From positions 1 through 35,667 of the forward strand of contig JAPLPK010000207.1 of the NCBI GenBank assembly GCA_026400275.1: DNA of 35,667 nucleotides. Reading direction: 5' to 3'. This DNA is from Burkholderiales bacterium (lineage in GTDB: Bacteria > Pseudomonadota > Gammaproteobacteria > Burkholderiales > Burkholderiaceae_C). Shown one piece after another: positions 16,745-23,875 of this stretch (its first letter is position 1; every line of letters begins with the position of its first letter). The position numbers were made by a program, and so were the translations under genes. The notes beneath the pieces are model-generated. The model was given only the letters and a program-made list of their open reading frames with translations. It did no database searches and was not told the origin of the DNA.

Positions 16745-18097
16745 CTACGCCAAGGCCTGCTGCAGATACGTCCAGGCCAGGCCGGCCAACCCGGCGACCA
16801 GCACCACCGGGATCACGCCCCGTTTGAAGCGAAACAAGGCCAGCGCCGCGCCCAGGCCAATCAGGGCCGAAGCCCACTCGATGTGCCCGGACAGCCCCTG
16901 CGGCCACAGCACGTGGTAGGCGAAGAACACGGCCAGGTTGACGATGACGCCCACCACCGCCGCCGTGATGCCGGTAAGTGGCGCGGTGAACTTCAGATTG
17001 CCGTGGGTGGATTCAATGAACGGCCCGCCCAGCAAAATGAACATGAACGAGGGCAGAAAGGTGAAGAAGGTCACCACGCTGGCCGCCACTGCGCCCGACA
17101 ACAGCAACGCCTCTGGCCCGAACAGCGCCTTGCCCCAGCCGCCGACAAAGCCCACGAACGACACCACCATGATCAGCGGCCCGGGCGTGGTCTCGCCCAG
17201 CGCCAGGCCGTCCATCATCTGCGGCGCGCTCAGCCACTGGTAATGCTCCACCGCGCCCTGGAATACATAGGGCAGCACCGCGTAGGCGCCGCCAAAAGTC
17301 AGTAGCGCCGCCTTGGTGAAGAACCAGCCCATTTGCGTCAACACCGCGTCCCAGCCGTACAGCGCGGTCAGCGTGCCCATGGCGGCCAGCCATAGCCCCA
17401 GGCAGACCGCCAGCACCTGGCCAAAGCGCCGCCAGGTGAACAGCGCGTGCACCGGCGTGGGGGTGTCGTCATCGATCAGCGCGGGCCCGTACGATGCACC
17501 AGCCTTGCCGTGACCGCCGCTGCCGCTGAACTGCGCCGGTGCCAGCCGGCCTCCAACGTAGCCGATGCAGCCAGCGGCTAGCACGATAAGAGGAAACGGC
17601 AGTTGCAGCGCGAAGATGGCCACAAACGCCGCCACCGCGATGCCCCACAGCCAGGCATTCTTCAGCGCCCGTGAACCCACCCGGTAAGCCGCATGCACCA
17701 CCAGGGCGGTAACGGCCGGTTTGATGCCGTAGAACACACCGGCGATGGCCGGCACATGGCCGTAAGCCATGTACACCCAGGACAGGCCGACCAGAATGAA
17801 CAGCGAGGGCAGCACAAACAGCACGCCCGCCGCAATGCCGCCGCGTGTGCGGTGCATCAGCCAGCCGATGTAGATGGCTAGCTGCTGGGCCTCCGGCCCG
17901 GGCAACACCATGCAGTAGTTCAGCGCGTGCAGAAAGCGCTTCTCGGAAATCCAGCGGCGCCGCTCCACCAGCTCCTCGTGCATGATGGCAATCTGCCCTG
18001 CCGGACCACCGAAGCTGATGAAGCCCAGCTTCAGCCAGTAGGCAAAGGCCTGGCCAAAGCTGACGGGCTGGGGTGCGGTCTCGGTAGGCAAAGGCAT
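16745..18097 (-). CDS. chrA: Chromate transporter ChrA (long form)
   Basis: A 450-residue inner-membrane protein of the CHR family, which exports chromate and confers resistance. It has two homologous halves, as in long-chain ChrA. The first half carries [20 protein letters not shown], then [20 protein letters not shown] and [16 protein letters not shown]. The second half carries [20 protein letters not shown] and [20 protein letters not shown]. About ten hydrophobic segments are visible. The start is taken as the ATG at 18097; the frame runs to a TTG at 18112 and neither has a clear ribosome binding site. No chrB or chrF partner gene is adjacent, and it is divergent from the EamA transporter gene. 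Confidence 0.93.
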   Translation of the reverse strand: MPLPTETAPQPVSFGQAFAYWLKLGFISFGGPAGQIAIMHEELVERRRWISEKRFLHALNYCMVLPGPEAQQLAIYIGWLMHRTRGGIAAGVLFVLPSLFILVGLSWVYMAYGHVPAIAGVFYGIKPAVTALVVHAAYRVGSRALKNAWLWGIAVAAFVAIFALQLPFPLIVLAAGCIGYVGGRLAPAQFSGSGGHGKAGASYGPALIDDDTPTPVHALFTWRRFGQVLAVCLGLWLAAMGTLTALYGWDAVLTQMGWFFTKAALLTFGGAYAVLPYVFQGAVEHYQWLSAPQMMDGLALGETTPGPLIMVVSFVGFVGGWGKALFGPEALLLSGAVAASVVTFFTFLPSFMFILLGGPFIESTHGNLKFTAPLTGITAAVVGVIVNLAVFFAYHVLWPQGLSGHIEWASALIGLGAALALFRFKRGVIPVVLVAGLAGLAWTYLQQALA

Positions 18098-18172
18098 GGT
18101 GTTTGGTATCAATGCGGGGGTGGTTAAGGTGGCAAAGGTACCATCATCGCCTTACGTCTTCGTCTGCCCGCC

Positions 18173-19231
18173 ATGACCATCCAACCCGCTCTTCCCGCCC
18201 TGGCCGCCGCGCTGCTGTTTGGCGCCAGCACGCCGCTGGCCAAGCTGCTGGTGGGCGATGTCTCGCCTCTGTTGTTGGCGGGCTTGCTCTACCTGGGCAG
18301 CGGCCTGGGTCTGTGCGTATTGCTGGCTTTGCGCAGCCTGCGAATTGCCAGGCGGCAGTCGCAAGAGCTGCGCATTCCCCGGGCCGAATGGCCTTGGCTG
18401 CTGGGCGCCATCGTGTTTGGCGGCGTGCTCGGGCCGGCGCTGCTGATGCTGGGCCTGGCACAGACCAGCGCGGCGTCGGCGTCCCTGCTGTTGAATGTGG
18501 AGGGCGTGCTCACTGCCGTAATCGCCTGGTGGGTGTTCAAGGAGAACGCCGACCGCCAACTGGTGCTGGGCATGCTGGCCATCGTGCTGGGCGGCGTGCT
18601 GCTGGCCTGGGAGCCGGGCGGGCTGGGCTTTTCGCGCGGCGGCCTGTTCATCCTGGGCGCCTGCCTATGCTGGGCCATAGACAACAACCTGACGCGTAAG
18701 GTGTCCAGCAACGATGCCATGCTGGTGGCCGGCCTCAAAGGTTTGCTGGCCGGGGTGAGCAACACCGCACTGGCTTTGGCCAGCGGTGCGGTGTTGCCGA
18801 CCATGGGCGTGTGGGGCGCCAGCATGTTGGTGGGCTTCCTGGGCTACGGCCTGAGCTTGACGCTGTTCGTGGTGGCGCTGCGAACCCTGGGCACGGCACG
18901 CACGGGTGCGTATTTCTCGGTGGCGCCGCTGTTTGGCGTGGTGATTGCGCTGCTGCTGTGGCCGGGCCTGCCGGGGCCGCTGTTCTGGGTGGCTGCAGCG
19001 CTGATGGCCGTGGGCGTATGGCTGCATGTGCGCGAGCGGCATGAGCATGCGCACACGCACGAGGTGCTGGAGCACAGCCACACCCACAGGCACGATGCCC
19101 ACCACCAACACGCGCACAGCTTCGCCTGGAGCGGGCAGGGCGCCCACGCGCACCCGCACCGGCATGAGGTGTTGACCCACAAGCACCCGCATTACCCCGA
19201 CATTCACCACCGCCACGTACACCCTCACTGA
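18173..19231 (+). CDS. EamA/DMT-family transporter with His-rich C-terminal tail
   Basis: A 352-residue inner-membrane permease of the drug/metabolite transporter superfamily. Two EamA repeats (about 5-135 and 150-285) give roughly ten helices, for example LPALAAALLFGASTPLAKLL and GAYFSVAPLFGVVIALLLWP. Past the last helix, the final 66 residues contain 24 histidines, many in HxH spacing (HEHAHTHEVLEHSHTH near its start), interrupted by a short SFAWSGQG linker. Such tails bind Ni, Co, Zn or Cu in other proteins, so a metal-related substrate or metal-dependent regulation is plausible but unproven. It is divergent from chrA across 75 bp. The gene ends 10 bp before a hairpin repeat shared with the convergent HupE-like gene. 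Confidence 0.9.
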   Translation: MTIQPALPALAAALLFGASTPLAKLLVGDVSPLLLAGLLYLGSGLGLCVLLALRSLRIARRQSQELRIPRAEWPWLLGAIVFGGVLGPALLMLGLAQTSAASASLLLNVEGVLTAVIAWWVFKENADRQLVLGMLAIVLGGVLLAWEPGGLGFSRGGLFILGACLCWAIDNNLTRKVSSNDAMLVAGLKGLLAGVSNTALALASGAVLPTMGVWGASMLVGFLGYGLSLTLFVVALRTLGTARTGAYFSVAPLFGVVIALLLWPGLPGPLFWVAAALMAVGVWLHVRERHEHAHTHEVLEHSHTHRHDAHHQHAHSFAWSGQGAHAHPHRHEVLTHKHPHYPDIHHRHVHPH

Positions 19232-19240
19232 ATGTGGATG

Positions 19241-19300
19241 AAATAGGCTTCTGGCGCAGATATTACCTGCGCGAGTAGCTCCTAATTAAATAGCAAATCA
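19241..19300. repeat. Dispersed hairpin repeat, copy 4
   Basis: The core 19254-19272 reads GCGCAGATATTACCTGCGC, a hairpin with six-base arms. AAATAGGCTTCTG lies to the left and GAGTAGCTCCTAATTAAATA to the right. It fills the gap between two convergent genes, so it may serve as a bidirectional terminator. Its last bases overlap the HupE-like stop codon. Confidence 0.7.
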
Positions 19301-20461
19301 AAACACGCGCACCCAGAACCAGTAGGCCGCCAGCAGGGCCAGCAGGGCAGAGCCGCCGCGCACCACCACGCGGCCGTACCAAGCTTGGTTGACGACCAGT
19401 TGGGACAGCAGCACCCAGGCAGTGACGGCGGTCAACTGGCCTGCCTCCACGCCCAGGTTGAAGCCGGCCAGGGCCCAGGGCAGCAGGCCGGATGGCGCGG
19501 CGGCTTCGATCAGCAGGCCGGCAAAGCCGTAGCCATGGACCAGGCCAAAGCCCAGCGCCAGCCGCTCGGGCCGCAGCACCGGTACCGGGAAGATGTTCAG
19601 CAAGGCCGTCACCGCAATGGAGGCGGCGATGGCCGGCTCTACCCACACCGGCGAGGCCTGGCTCCAGCCAAAGGTGGCCAGCATCAGCGTGATGGAGTGG
19701 CCAATGGTGAAGGCGGTGATGGTGCGCAGCAGCGACCACCAGGGGCTGCGCTGTGTGGATTGCGCGGCCTGCCGGCCCAGCCGCAAATGCAGCGGCAGTA
19801 CCAGGGCCAGCAAGAAGGCCATGTGGTCGTAGCCCTCCAGCAGGTGGTGCATGCCCAGGCCCAGGTAGTCGAGCACGGTGGCGGCGATGCCGCGCTGCGC
19901 GGTGGCAGCGCTGGGGCTGGCGGCATTTGCGGCATTGGCAGCACTACTGGCCTGGCGCAGCTGCAGCGGCTGCGCTTGCTGCGGCGAGGCGGTGGCCAGC
20001 AGGTCGTGGCCGTCCAGGGCTCCGGTCACGATCAGGCGGTGGTTGGCGTCCTGCTCGCGGAACAGGGTGTAGCGCCAGGCCAGGGCCGCGCCAGTTGGGC
20101 ACTGCGCCTGGGCGGCGGCGCGCAGGTAGGCGCCATCGCTGCGCCGCTCCAGCCCGTCGTAGCGCCAGGTCAGCGGGCAGCCGGGGGCGGCGGTGTCCAG
20201 CCCGGTATGGGCTTGCAGCAGGGTCAGCACGGCGGGTGTGGCCGCCTGTATTTCAGCCCAGGTGAGCTGGCCGTCGGCATTGGCGTCCAGCGGCAGCAGC
20301 AGGTCCAGGTCTTTCAGGGCCACGGACAGGCGCAGGTTCAGCGCGGCGTCAGGGGCGGCGTTCGCCTGGCGCACATCCAGGTAGGCATCGCTGCCCTTGT
20401 GGGCCCAGGCGGGGGCGCTGCACAGCAGCAGGGCGCACAGTAGCGTAAGCAGGCGTTTCAT
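19298..20461 (-). CDS. HupE/UreJ-type membrane protein with signal peptide and EF-hand
   Basis: A 387-residue protein. The signal peptide MKRLLTLLCALLLCSAPAWA ends at about residue 20, so the mature chain would begin with His21 (HKGSDAYLDV). A periplasmic domain (about 21-210) contains a canonical EF-hand loop, D59-A-N-A-D-G-Q-L-T-W-A-E70. The C-terminal half is a HupE/UreJ-like multi-helix membrane domain with GMHHLLEGYDHMAFLLAL, whose histidines and acidic residues resemble metal-transport sites of nickel permease relatives. The start at 20461 overlaps the TPR gene stop by four bases (ATGA), indicating translational coupling; the longer frame to 20755 is rejected. Metal transport is an inference from family and motifs. 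Confidence 0.88.
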   Translation of the reverse strand: MKRLLTLLCALLLCSAPAWAHKGSDAYLDVRQANAAPDAALNLRLSVALKDLDLLLPLDANADGQLTWAEIQAATPAVLTLLQAHTGLDTAAPGCPLTWRYDGLERRSDGAYLRAAAQAQCPTGAALAWRYTLFREQDANHRLIVTGALDGHDLLATASPQQAQPLQLRQASSAANAANAASPSAATAQRGIAATVLDYLGLGMHHLLEGYDHMAFLLALVLPLHLRLGRQAAQSTQRSPWWSLLRTITAFTIGHSITLMLATFGWSQASPVWVEPAIAASIAVTALLNIFPVPVLRPERLALGFGLVHGYGFAGLLIEAAAPSGLLPWALAGFNLGVEAGQLTAVTAWVLLSQLVVNQAWYGRVVVRGGSALLALLAAYWFWVRVF

Positions 20462-21603
20462 CGTGCGCTCCCTGTGCTGCGGGCATCGACCAGGCCAATG
20501 GCGTGCATATCCGTCTGCAGCTGCTGCAGGGCGGCCGTATCGCCGGCCTGGCGGGCACTTTGCAGGGCCACCCACCAGTCCACCGGCTCGCGCTGCAAGC
20601 CCAGGTTGCGGCGGGCGATGGCCAGGGCGCCGGGGGCGTCGTCGTCCAGCCACAGGGCCACCAGGGCTTGCTCGCGGCCGTGCAGCGTCAGGTCGTCGCC
20701 GCGCTGGGCCAGTTCGGCATTCCATTCGCGGATGGTCTGGCGCAGCGCCTGCCAACTGGGGTCTTTCAGGCGGCGCAGGGCGGTGGCCTGGCGCAGCAGC
20801 ACGGCGTCGGTCAGCGGCAGGGGCTTGAGCACGGCCAGGGCCTGGGCGGGTTGGCCGGTGCGCAGCAGCAGATCGCTCAGGGCAATGCTGGTGTAGAGGT
20901 CGGGCTCGCTGCGCAGGCTGCTGCGGTAGGCGGCTTGGGCGGCGGCGTCGTGGCCGGCGCGCTCCTCGCTCTCGGCCAGCAGGGACAGCAGCCAGCTGCG
21001 TTGGCCGGCATCCTGGGTTTGCGCCAGCAGGGTGTTCAAGCTGGTGCGGGCAGCGGCGTTTTGACCCTGGAGCGACTGGGTTTCCAGTACGCAGGCCTGG
21101 GCATACATGGTCTGGCCGGCGCGGGCCACGGCGTTGCAGGCCAGCAGGGCCTGCGGGTACTGGCCGGACAAGCGCTCCAGCGCCGCCAGGTTCAGCCAGC
21201 CCTGGGCACTGCCAGGGTCTCGCTTCAGGGCGGCTTGCAGCACGCTGCGCGACGCGGCGAATTCATGCCGGCCCTGCTGCACGGTGGCCTGCAGGATGGC
21301 CAGGTCCACCGGGGCGTTGGGTTGGTTCCACCAGGGCGCCAGCACGGCCTGGGCGCGGCCCCAGTAGCGGGTGTCGCCGCTTTGCCGGGCGGTGGCAATG
21401 TGGGCGCGGGCCTGGGCCGCTGCGGCCACCGCGTCGGCGGGCTGTGCCGGGGCAGATGCATTGGGCGCCAGCGGGCGCACACGGGTGACGGTGGGCAGAC
21501 GTTCCACCACTTCGTCGCCCCGGCTGGGGTGCAGCTCGGTGGTGGCGTGGGCGGCGCTGCACGCCAGCAGGCTGGCAAGACACAGGAAGTTTGTGAGGCG
21601 CAT
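20458..21603 (-). CDS. Exported TPR-repeat protein
   Basis: A 381-residue protein with a signal peptide (MRLTNFLCLASLLACSAAHA, cleavage near residue 20). Helical TPR-like repeats run from about 65 to 300, for example GWLNLAALERLSGQYPQALL and YTSIALSDLLLRTGQPAQAL. It is expected to be a periplasmic or envelope-associated adaptor for protein contacts. The start at 21603 puts the signal peptide at the N terminus; the longer frame to 21705 crosses a hairpin repeat and is rejected. No clear Shine-Dalgarno is seen. It overlaps the HupE-like gene by ATGA. The N-terminal mature segment TTELHPSRGDEVVERLPTV precedes the repeats and is of unknown role. Confidence 0.85.
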   Translation of the reverse strand: MRLTNFLCLASLLACSAAHATTELHPSRGDEVVERLPTVTRVRPLAPNASAPAQPADAVAAAAQARAHIATARQSGDTRYWGRAQAVLAPWWNQPNAPVDLAILQATVQQGRHEFAASRSVLQAALKRDPGSAQGWLNLAALERLSGQYPQALLACNAVARAGQTMYAQACVLETQSLQGQNAAARTSLNTLLAQTQDAGQRSWLLSLLAESEERAGHDAAAQAAYRSSLRSEPDLYTSIALSDLLLRTGQPAQALAVLKPLPLTDAVLLRQATALRRLKDPSWQALRQTIREWNAELAQRGDDLTLHGREQALVALWLDDDAPGALAIARRNLGLQREPVDWWVALQSARQAGDTAALQQLQTDMHAIGLVDARSTGSAR

Positions 21604-21620
21604 GGGGGGGTGCAGCGTCT

Positions 21621-21690
21621 GGTTTGCTATATAAAAAGTAGCTGCTGGCGCAGGTATCTTGTGCGCTAGCGGCCCATTTCTTGTAAATCT
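21621..21690. repeat. Dispersed hairpin repeat, copy 5 (inverted)
   Basis: In reverse orientation relative to copies 1-4. GCTATATAAAAAGTAGCTGC precedes the core GCGCAGGTATCTTGTGCGC (21648-21666), which is followed by TAGCGGCCCATTTCTTG. It lies between the lipoprotein gene's terminator-like hairpin and the TPR start. Confidence 0.65.
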
Positions 21691-21697
21691 TGAAATA

Positions 21698-21735
21698 CCT
21701 TGCACCGCTGCCGCCGGGGCGGCAACGGTGCAAGG
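21698..21735 (-). terminator. Strong 18-bp hairpin after the lipoprotein gene
   Basis: The arms 21698-21715 and 21718-21735 pair 17/18 with a two-base centre, starting 12 bp past the lipoprotein stop. Read on the minus strand, the stem is followed by TATTTCAAGATTTAC, a poor T tract. It is likely a terminator or an RNA-stabilising end, and would split the four-gene cluster into two transcripts. Confidence 0.6.
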
Positions 21736-21747
21736 CTGGGGGGCGGA

Positions 21748-22005
21748 TCAGATGTCCGCAGGTTCGTCCGAGTCGCTGGTGGCCAGCGTGGCGCCGCCCA
21801 GAATCAGCGGGTCGCTGCTGTCACTGGTTGTGGCGATCTGCCTTTGGGCAAACGCGATGACCTCGCCGACATTGGTTTCTGCCGCGAGGGGCACGTCGGT
21901 CCCAGGCACGGTTTGCACCACGTCCGCGCCGCCGCCGCCACCTCCGCATCCCACCAGCAGGCCAATGGCGACCACGGTGGGAGCTATCCATTTGTACTGA
22001 GCCAT
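21748..22005 (-). CDS. Small predicted lipoprotein
   Basis: An 85-residue protein with a lipoprotein signal peptide. The lipobox LLVGC places the lipidated Cys at residue 20, followed by six glycines, a flexible tether. The mature part is acidic and ends SDEPADI, with no recognised domain. AAAGGA lies eight bases before the ATG. It follows the DUF4331 gene by 27 bp on the same strand, so the two are cotranscribed and the lipoprotein may anchor or assist that protein at the membrane. The assignment as lipoprotein is firm; the function is unknown. Confidence 0.8.
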   Translation of the reverse strand: MAQYKWIAPTVVAIGLLVGCGGGGGGADVVQTVPGTDVPLAAETNVGEVIAFAQRQIATTSDSSDPLILGGATLATSDSDEPADI

Positions 22006-22032
22006 GGTGTGTCCTTTCGTGCCGCTGCGGGC

Positions 22033-23658
22033 TTAGTTAGAGCCAGAGTTGGGCGTGTTGAGGTAGGGGAAGCGGGTCAGGAAGGGCACGGTGGCCTGGT
22101 CCACGCCGTCGTGGATATTGGCCGACTGGGCGCCCAGCGGCACGCTGGAAGCCTTGCAGGCGGATGTCAGGCTGGGCACGCCCGGCACGCTGTTCAGGCC
22201 CAGGCTGTTGTTGTCACCGTTGATCACGCACAGGCCACCCAGCACGGCGACCAGGGCGATGTCCACCACGTCGTCCTTGGGGCGGCGGCCGTTCGGGAAG
22301 CCGGCCAGGTCCACGGCCTGGGCCAGGTTGGCCGTGCCACCCACGCGCAGCACTTCACCGGCCACACCCAGGCGGTTTTGCGTAGCGAAGGGCACGGGAC
22401 TGATCGCGGTGTTCAGGCGCAGCACTTCCGACGGCGTGGCGTTGGCCGGCTTGTTCACGCCGGTGATGCCGGTCAGGAATACGGTGGCCAGGTCGGTGCG
22501 GGGCAGGTTGGTCGGCGCCAGGGCGGTAGCGCTATTGGCCAGGGTGATGCCCAGCAGCGCCGGCAGCGTGGGGTTGGTCACATAGGTCAGGAACTGGCCG
22601 TCGTCCTGCGGTTTGGAGGCGTTGAACTTGTCCTTGTCGGGCAGGCCGATGACCAGCTCGTTGACCAGCGGATTGCCCAGGCGCGACACCTGCACCCAGG
22701 CGCCACCGGCTTTCTCGCTGGCCTGGTGGCCGGATGGTGGCTTGCCGTTGAGCAGGCGCGCCTGGCGCAGGCTGGCCGTGGTCCAGCCGCCAATGACGGT
22801 TTCGGAGCCAGCGGTCAGGCAGCCCTTGTTCACCTCTAGCGCGATGGTGGTGATGTTGGTCTTCTGCACTGCGGCCTGGCCGCCCATGCCCACGGCGTCC
22901 TTGTTGGCCGGGTCGAGCAGGAAGGCGGCGGGCGCGTTCACCAGGTCAAACACCGGGCCCAGATTCACCGCAAAGCCGTCCTGGCGCTGGCCGACGAAGA
23001 CCCGGCCGCTGTCCATGCCGGCGGGGCAGCCTGGGACCTTGATGTCGAAGATGTGCTTTTGCGCATAGGCCTCGTAGGCGGCGGCATTGCCCAGGGTCTT
23101 GGCGCCGATGTAGTCCACCGGCTTTTCAAAGGTCTTGCTGCCATTGGTCTTGGTCACGTCGGACACGGCGCCTTTGCGGCGGTCGCCGCGCACCACCTTG
23201 ACGGTGTAGCTCTCATTCAGATTCAGGTTGGCGTCGTTCACATTGCTCACGCCACCGGCCTGTATCAGCGGGATGGCGACGCTGGACGCGCCAATCGGCA
23301 GGGCCACGTTATTGAGCTTGTTGTTGAAGCGGAACTGGAAGGTCATGTGCTCCTTGGCATCGCCCACGTTGTCGATGTGGATCTCGTACAGCGCGTTCGG
23401 GTCCATGGAGAAGTAGTTGGGGCCGCCGTACGGAGCCTGTAGCGGCTGGTAGTTGGCGATCATGGTCACGTAGTCCGAGCGGCCACCGCTGCCATTGCTG
23501 GCCACGCCCTCGTAGCTGCGGAACATATAGAAGTCGGTGCCGTCTACCTTGGGCGAGGTGGTGATGAAAGGCGCTTCGCGGTGGCTGGAGGCGAATGCCG
23601 CGCTGCCAACGGCCAGCAGCACGCAGGCTGCAGTCACGGGTCCGAATTTGAATCGCAT
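22033..23658 (-). CDS. DUF4331-family exported protein
   Basis: A 541-residue protein with a signal peptide (MRFKFGPVTAACVLLAVGSA, cleavage after AFA at 21-23). The mature N terminus SSHREAPFITTSPKVDGTDF, then YMFRSYEG, is the hallmark of DUF4331. The rest looks like a large beta-rich secreted domain. A clear AGGAG precedes the ATG. The lipoprotein gene follows by 27 bp, then the TPR and HupE-like genes. The biochemical function of this family is not known to me. The 5' region folds strongly (see the leader feature). Confidence 0.9.
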   Translation of the reverse strand: MRFKFGPVTAACVLLAVGSAAFASSHREAPFITTSPKVDGTDFYMFRSYEGVASNGSGGRSDYVTMIANYQPLQAPYGGPNYFSMDPNALYEIHIDNVGDAKEHMTFQFRFNNKLNNVALPIGASSVAIPLIQAGGVSNVNDANLNLNESYTVKVVRGDRRKGAVSDVTKTNGSKTFEKPVDYIGAKTLGNAAAYEAYAQKHIFDIKVPGCPAGMDSGRVFVGQRQDGFAVNLGPVFDLVNAPAAFLLDPANKDAVGMGGQAAVQKTNITTIALEVNKGCLTAGSETVIGGWTTASLRQARLLNGKPPSGHQASEKAGGAWVQVSRLGNPLVNELVIGLPDKDKFNASKPQDDGQFLTYVTNPTLPALLGITLANSATALAPTNLPRTDLATVFLTGITGVNKPANATPSEVLRLNTAISPVPFATQNRLGVAGEVLRVGGTANLAQAVDLAGFPNGRRPKDDVVDIALVAVLGGLCVINGDNNSLGLNSVPGVPSLTSACKASSVPLGAQSANIHDGVDQATVPFLTRFPYLNTPNSGSN

Positions 23659-23676
23659 GGTGATCTCCTAAAAGTT

Positions 23677-23746
23677 GTATCCGTTGATGCCAAGCTGGCT
23701 CGCGGACGTCTTGCACAGCTTGGTACAGGACTTCCATCACGGATAC
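23677..23746 (-). promoter_or_regulatory. Folded leader upstream of the DUF4331 gene
   Basis: On the minus strand, GTATCCGTGATG (23746-23735) can pair with CATCAACGGATAC (23689-23677), 12 bp with one bulged base. Inside it, CCAAGCTG (23723-23716) pairs 8/8 with CAGCTTGG (23697-23690). On the 3' side the two stems are contiguous, while the 5' side has an 11-base bulge. The structure ends 18 bases before the start codon, just ahead of the ribosome binding site. It could be a regulatory RNA leader or a protein operator. Confidence 0.5.
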
Positions 23747-23800
23747 GCAGGAAACTTTGCTTTGGATTCACGCGGCGTTTACAAAATACAAAAAATTCCT

Positions 23801-23812
23801 AAATTTAAATTT
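23801..23812. promoter_or_regulatory. AT-rich palindrome in the DUF4331 upstream region
   Basis: AAATTTAAATTT is a perfect 12-bp palindrome within an unusually AT-rich tract (about 23778-23830) of this GC-rich window. It is a likely promoter or UP-element zone for the DUF4331 gene. No clean -35/-10 pair stands out. Confidence 0.3.
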
Positions 23813-23820
23813 GCGCGCTA

Positions 23821-23875
23821 CATTTTTGGTAGCTATTGGCGCATATTTTGTATGCTAGGAGGTCTGTTTTTATGG
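23821..23875. repeat. Dispersed hairpin repeat, copy 6 (degenerate, inverted)
   Basis: TTTTTGGTAGCTATTGGC is followed by a weak hairpin GCATA (23841-23845)/TATGC (23851-23855) and AGGAGGTCTGTTTTTA. The layout matches copy 5 but the core has decayed. It abuts the stop of the P-type ATPase gene. Confidence 0.5.

Noticed and set aside
20462-20755. 98-residue N-terminal extension of the HupE-like protein
   Set aside because: It overlaps the TPR gene in another frame and would bury a textbook signal peptide inside the protein.
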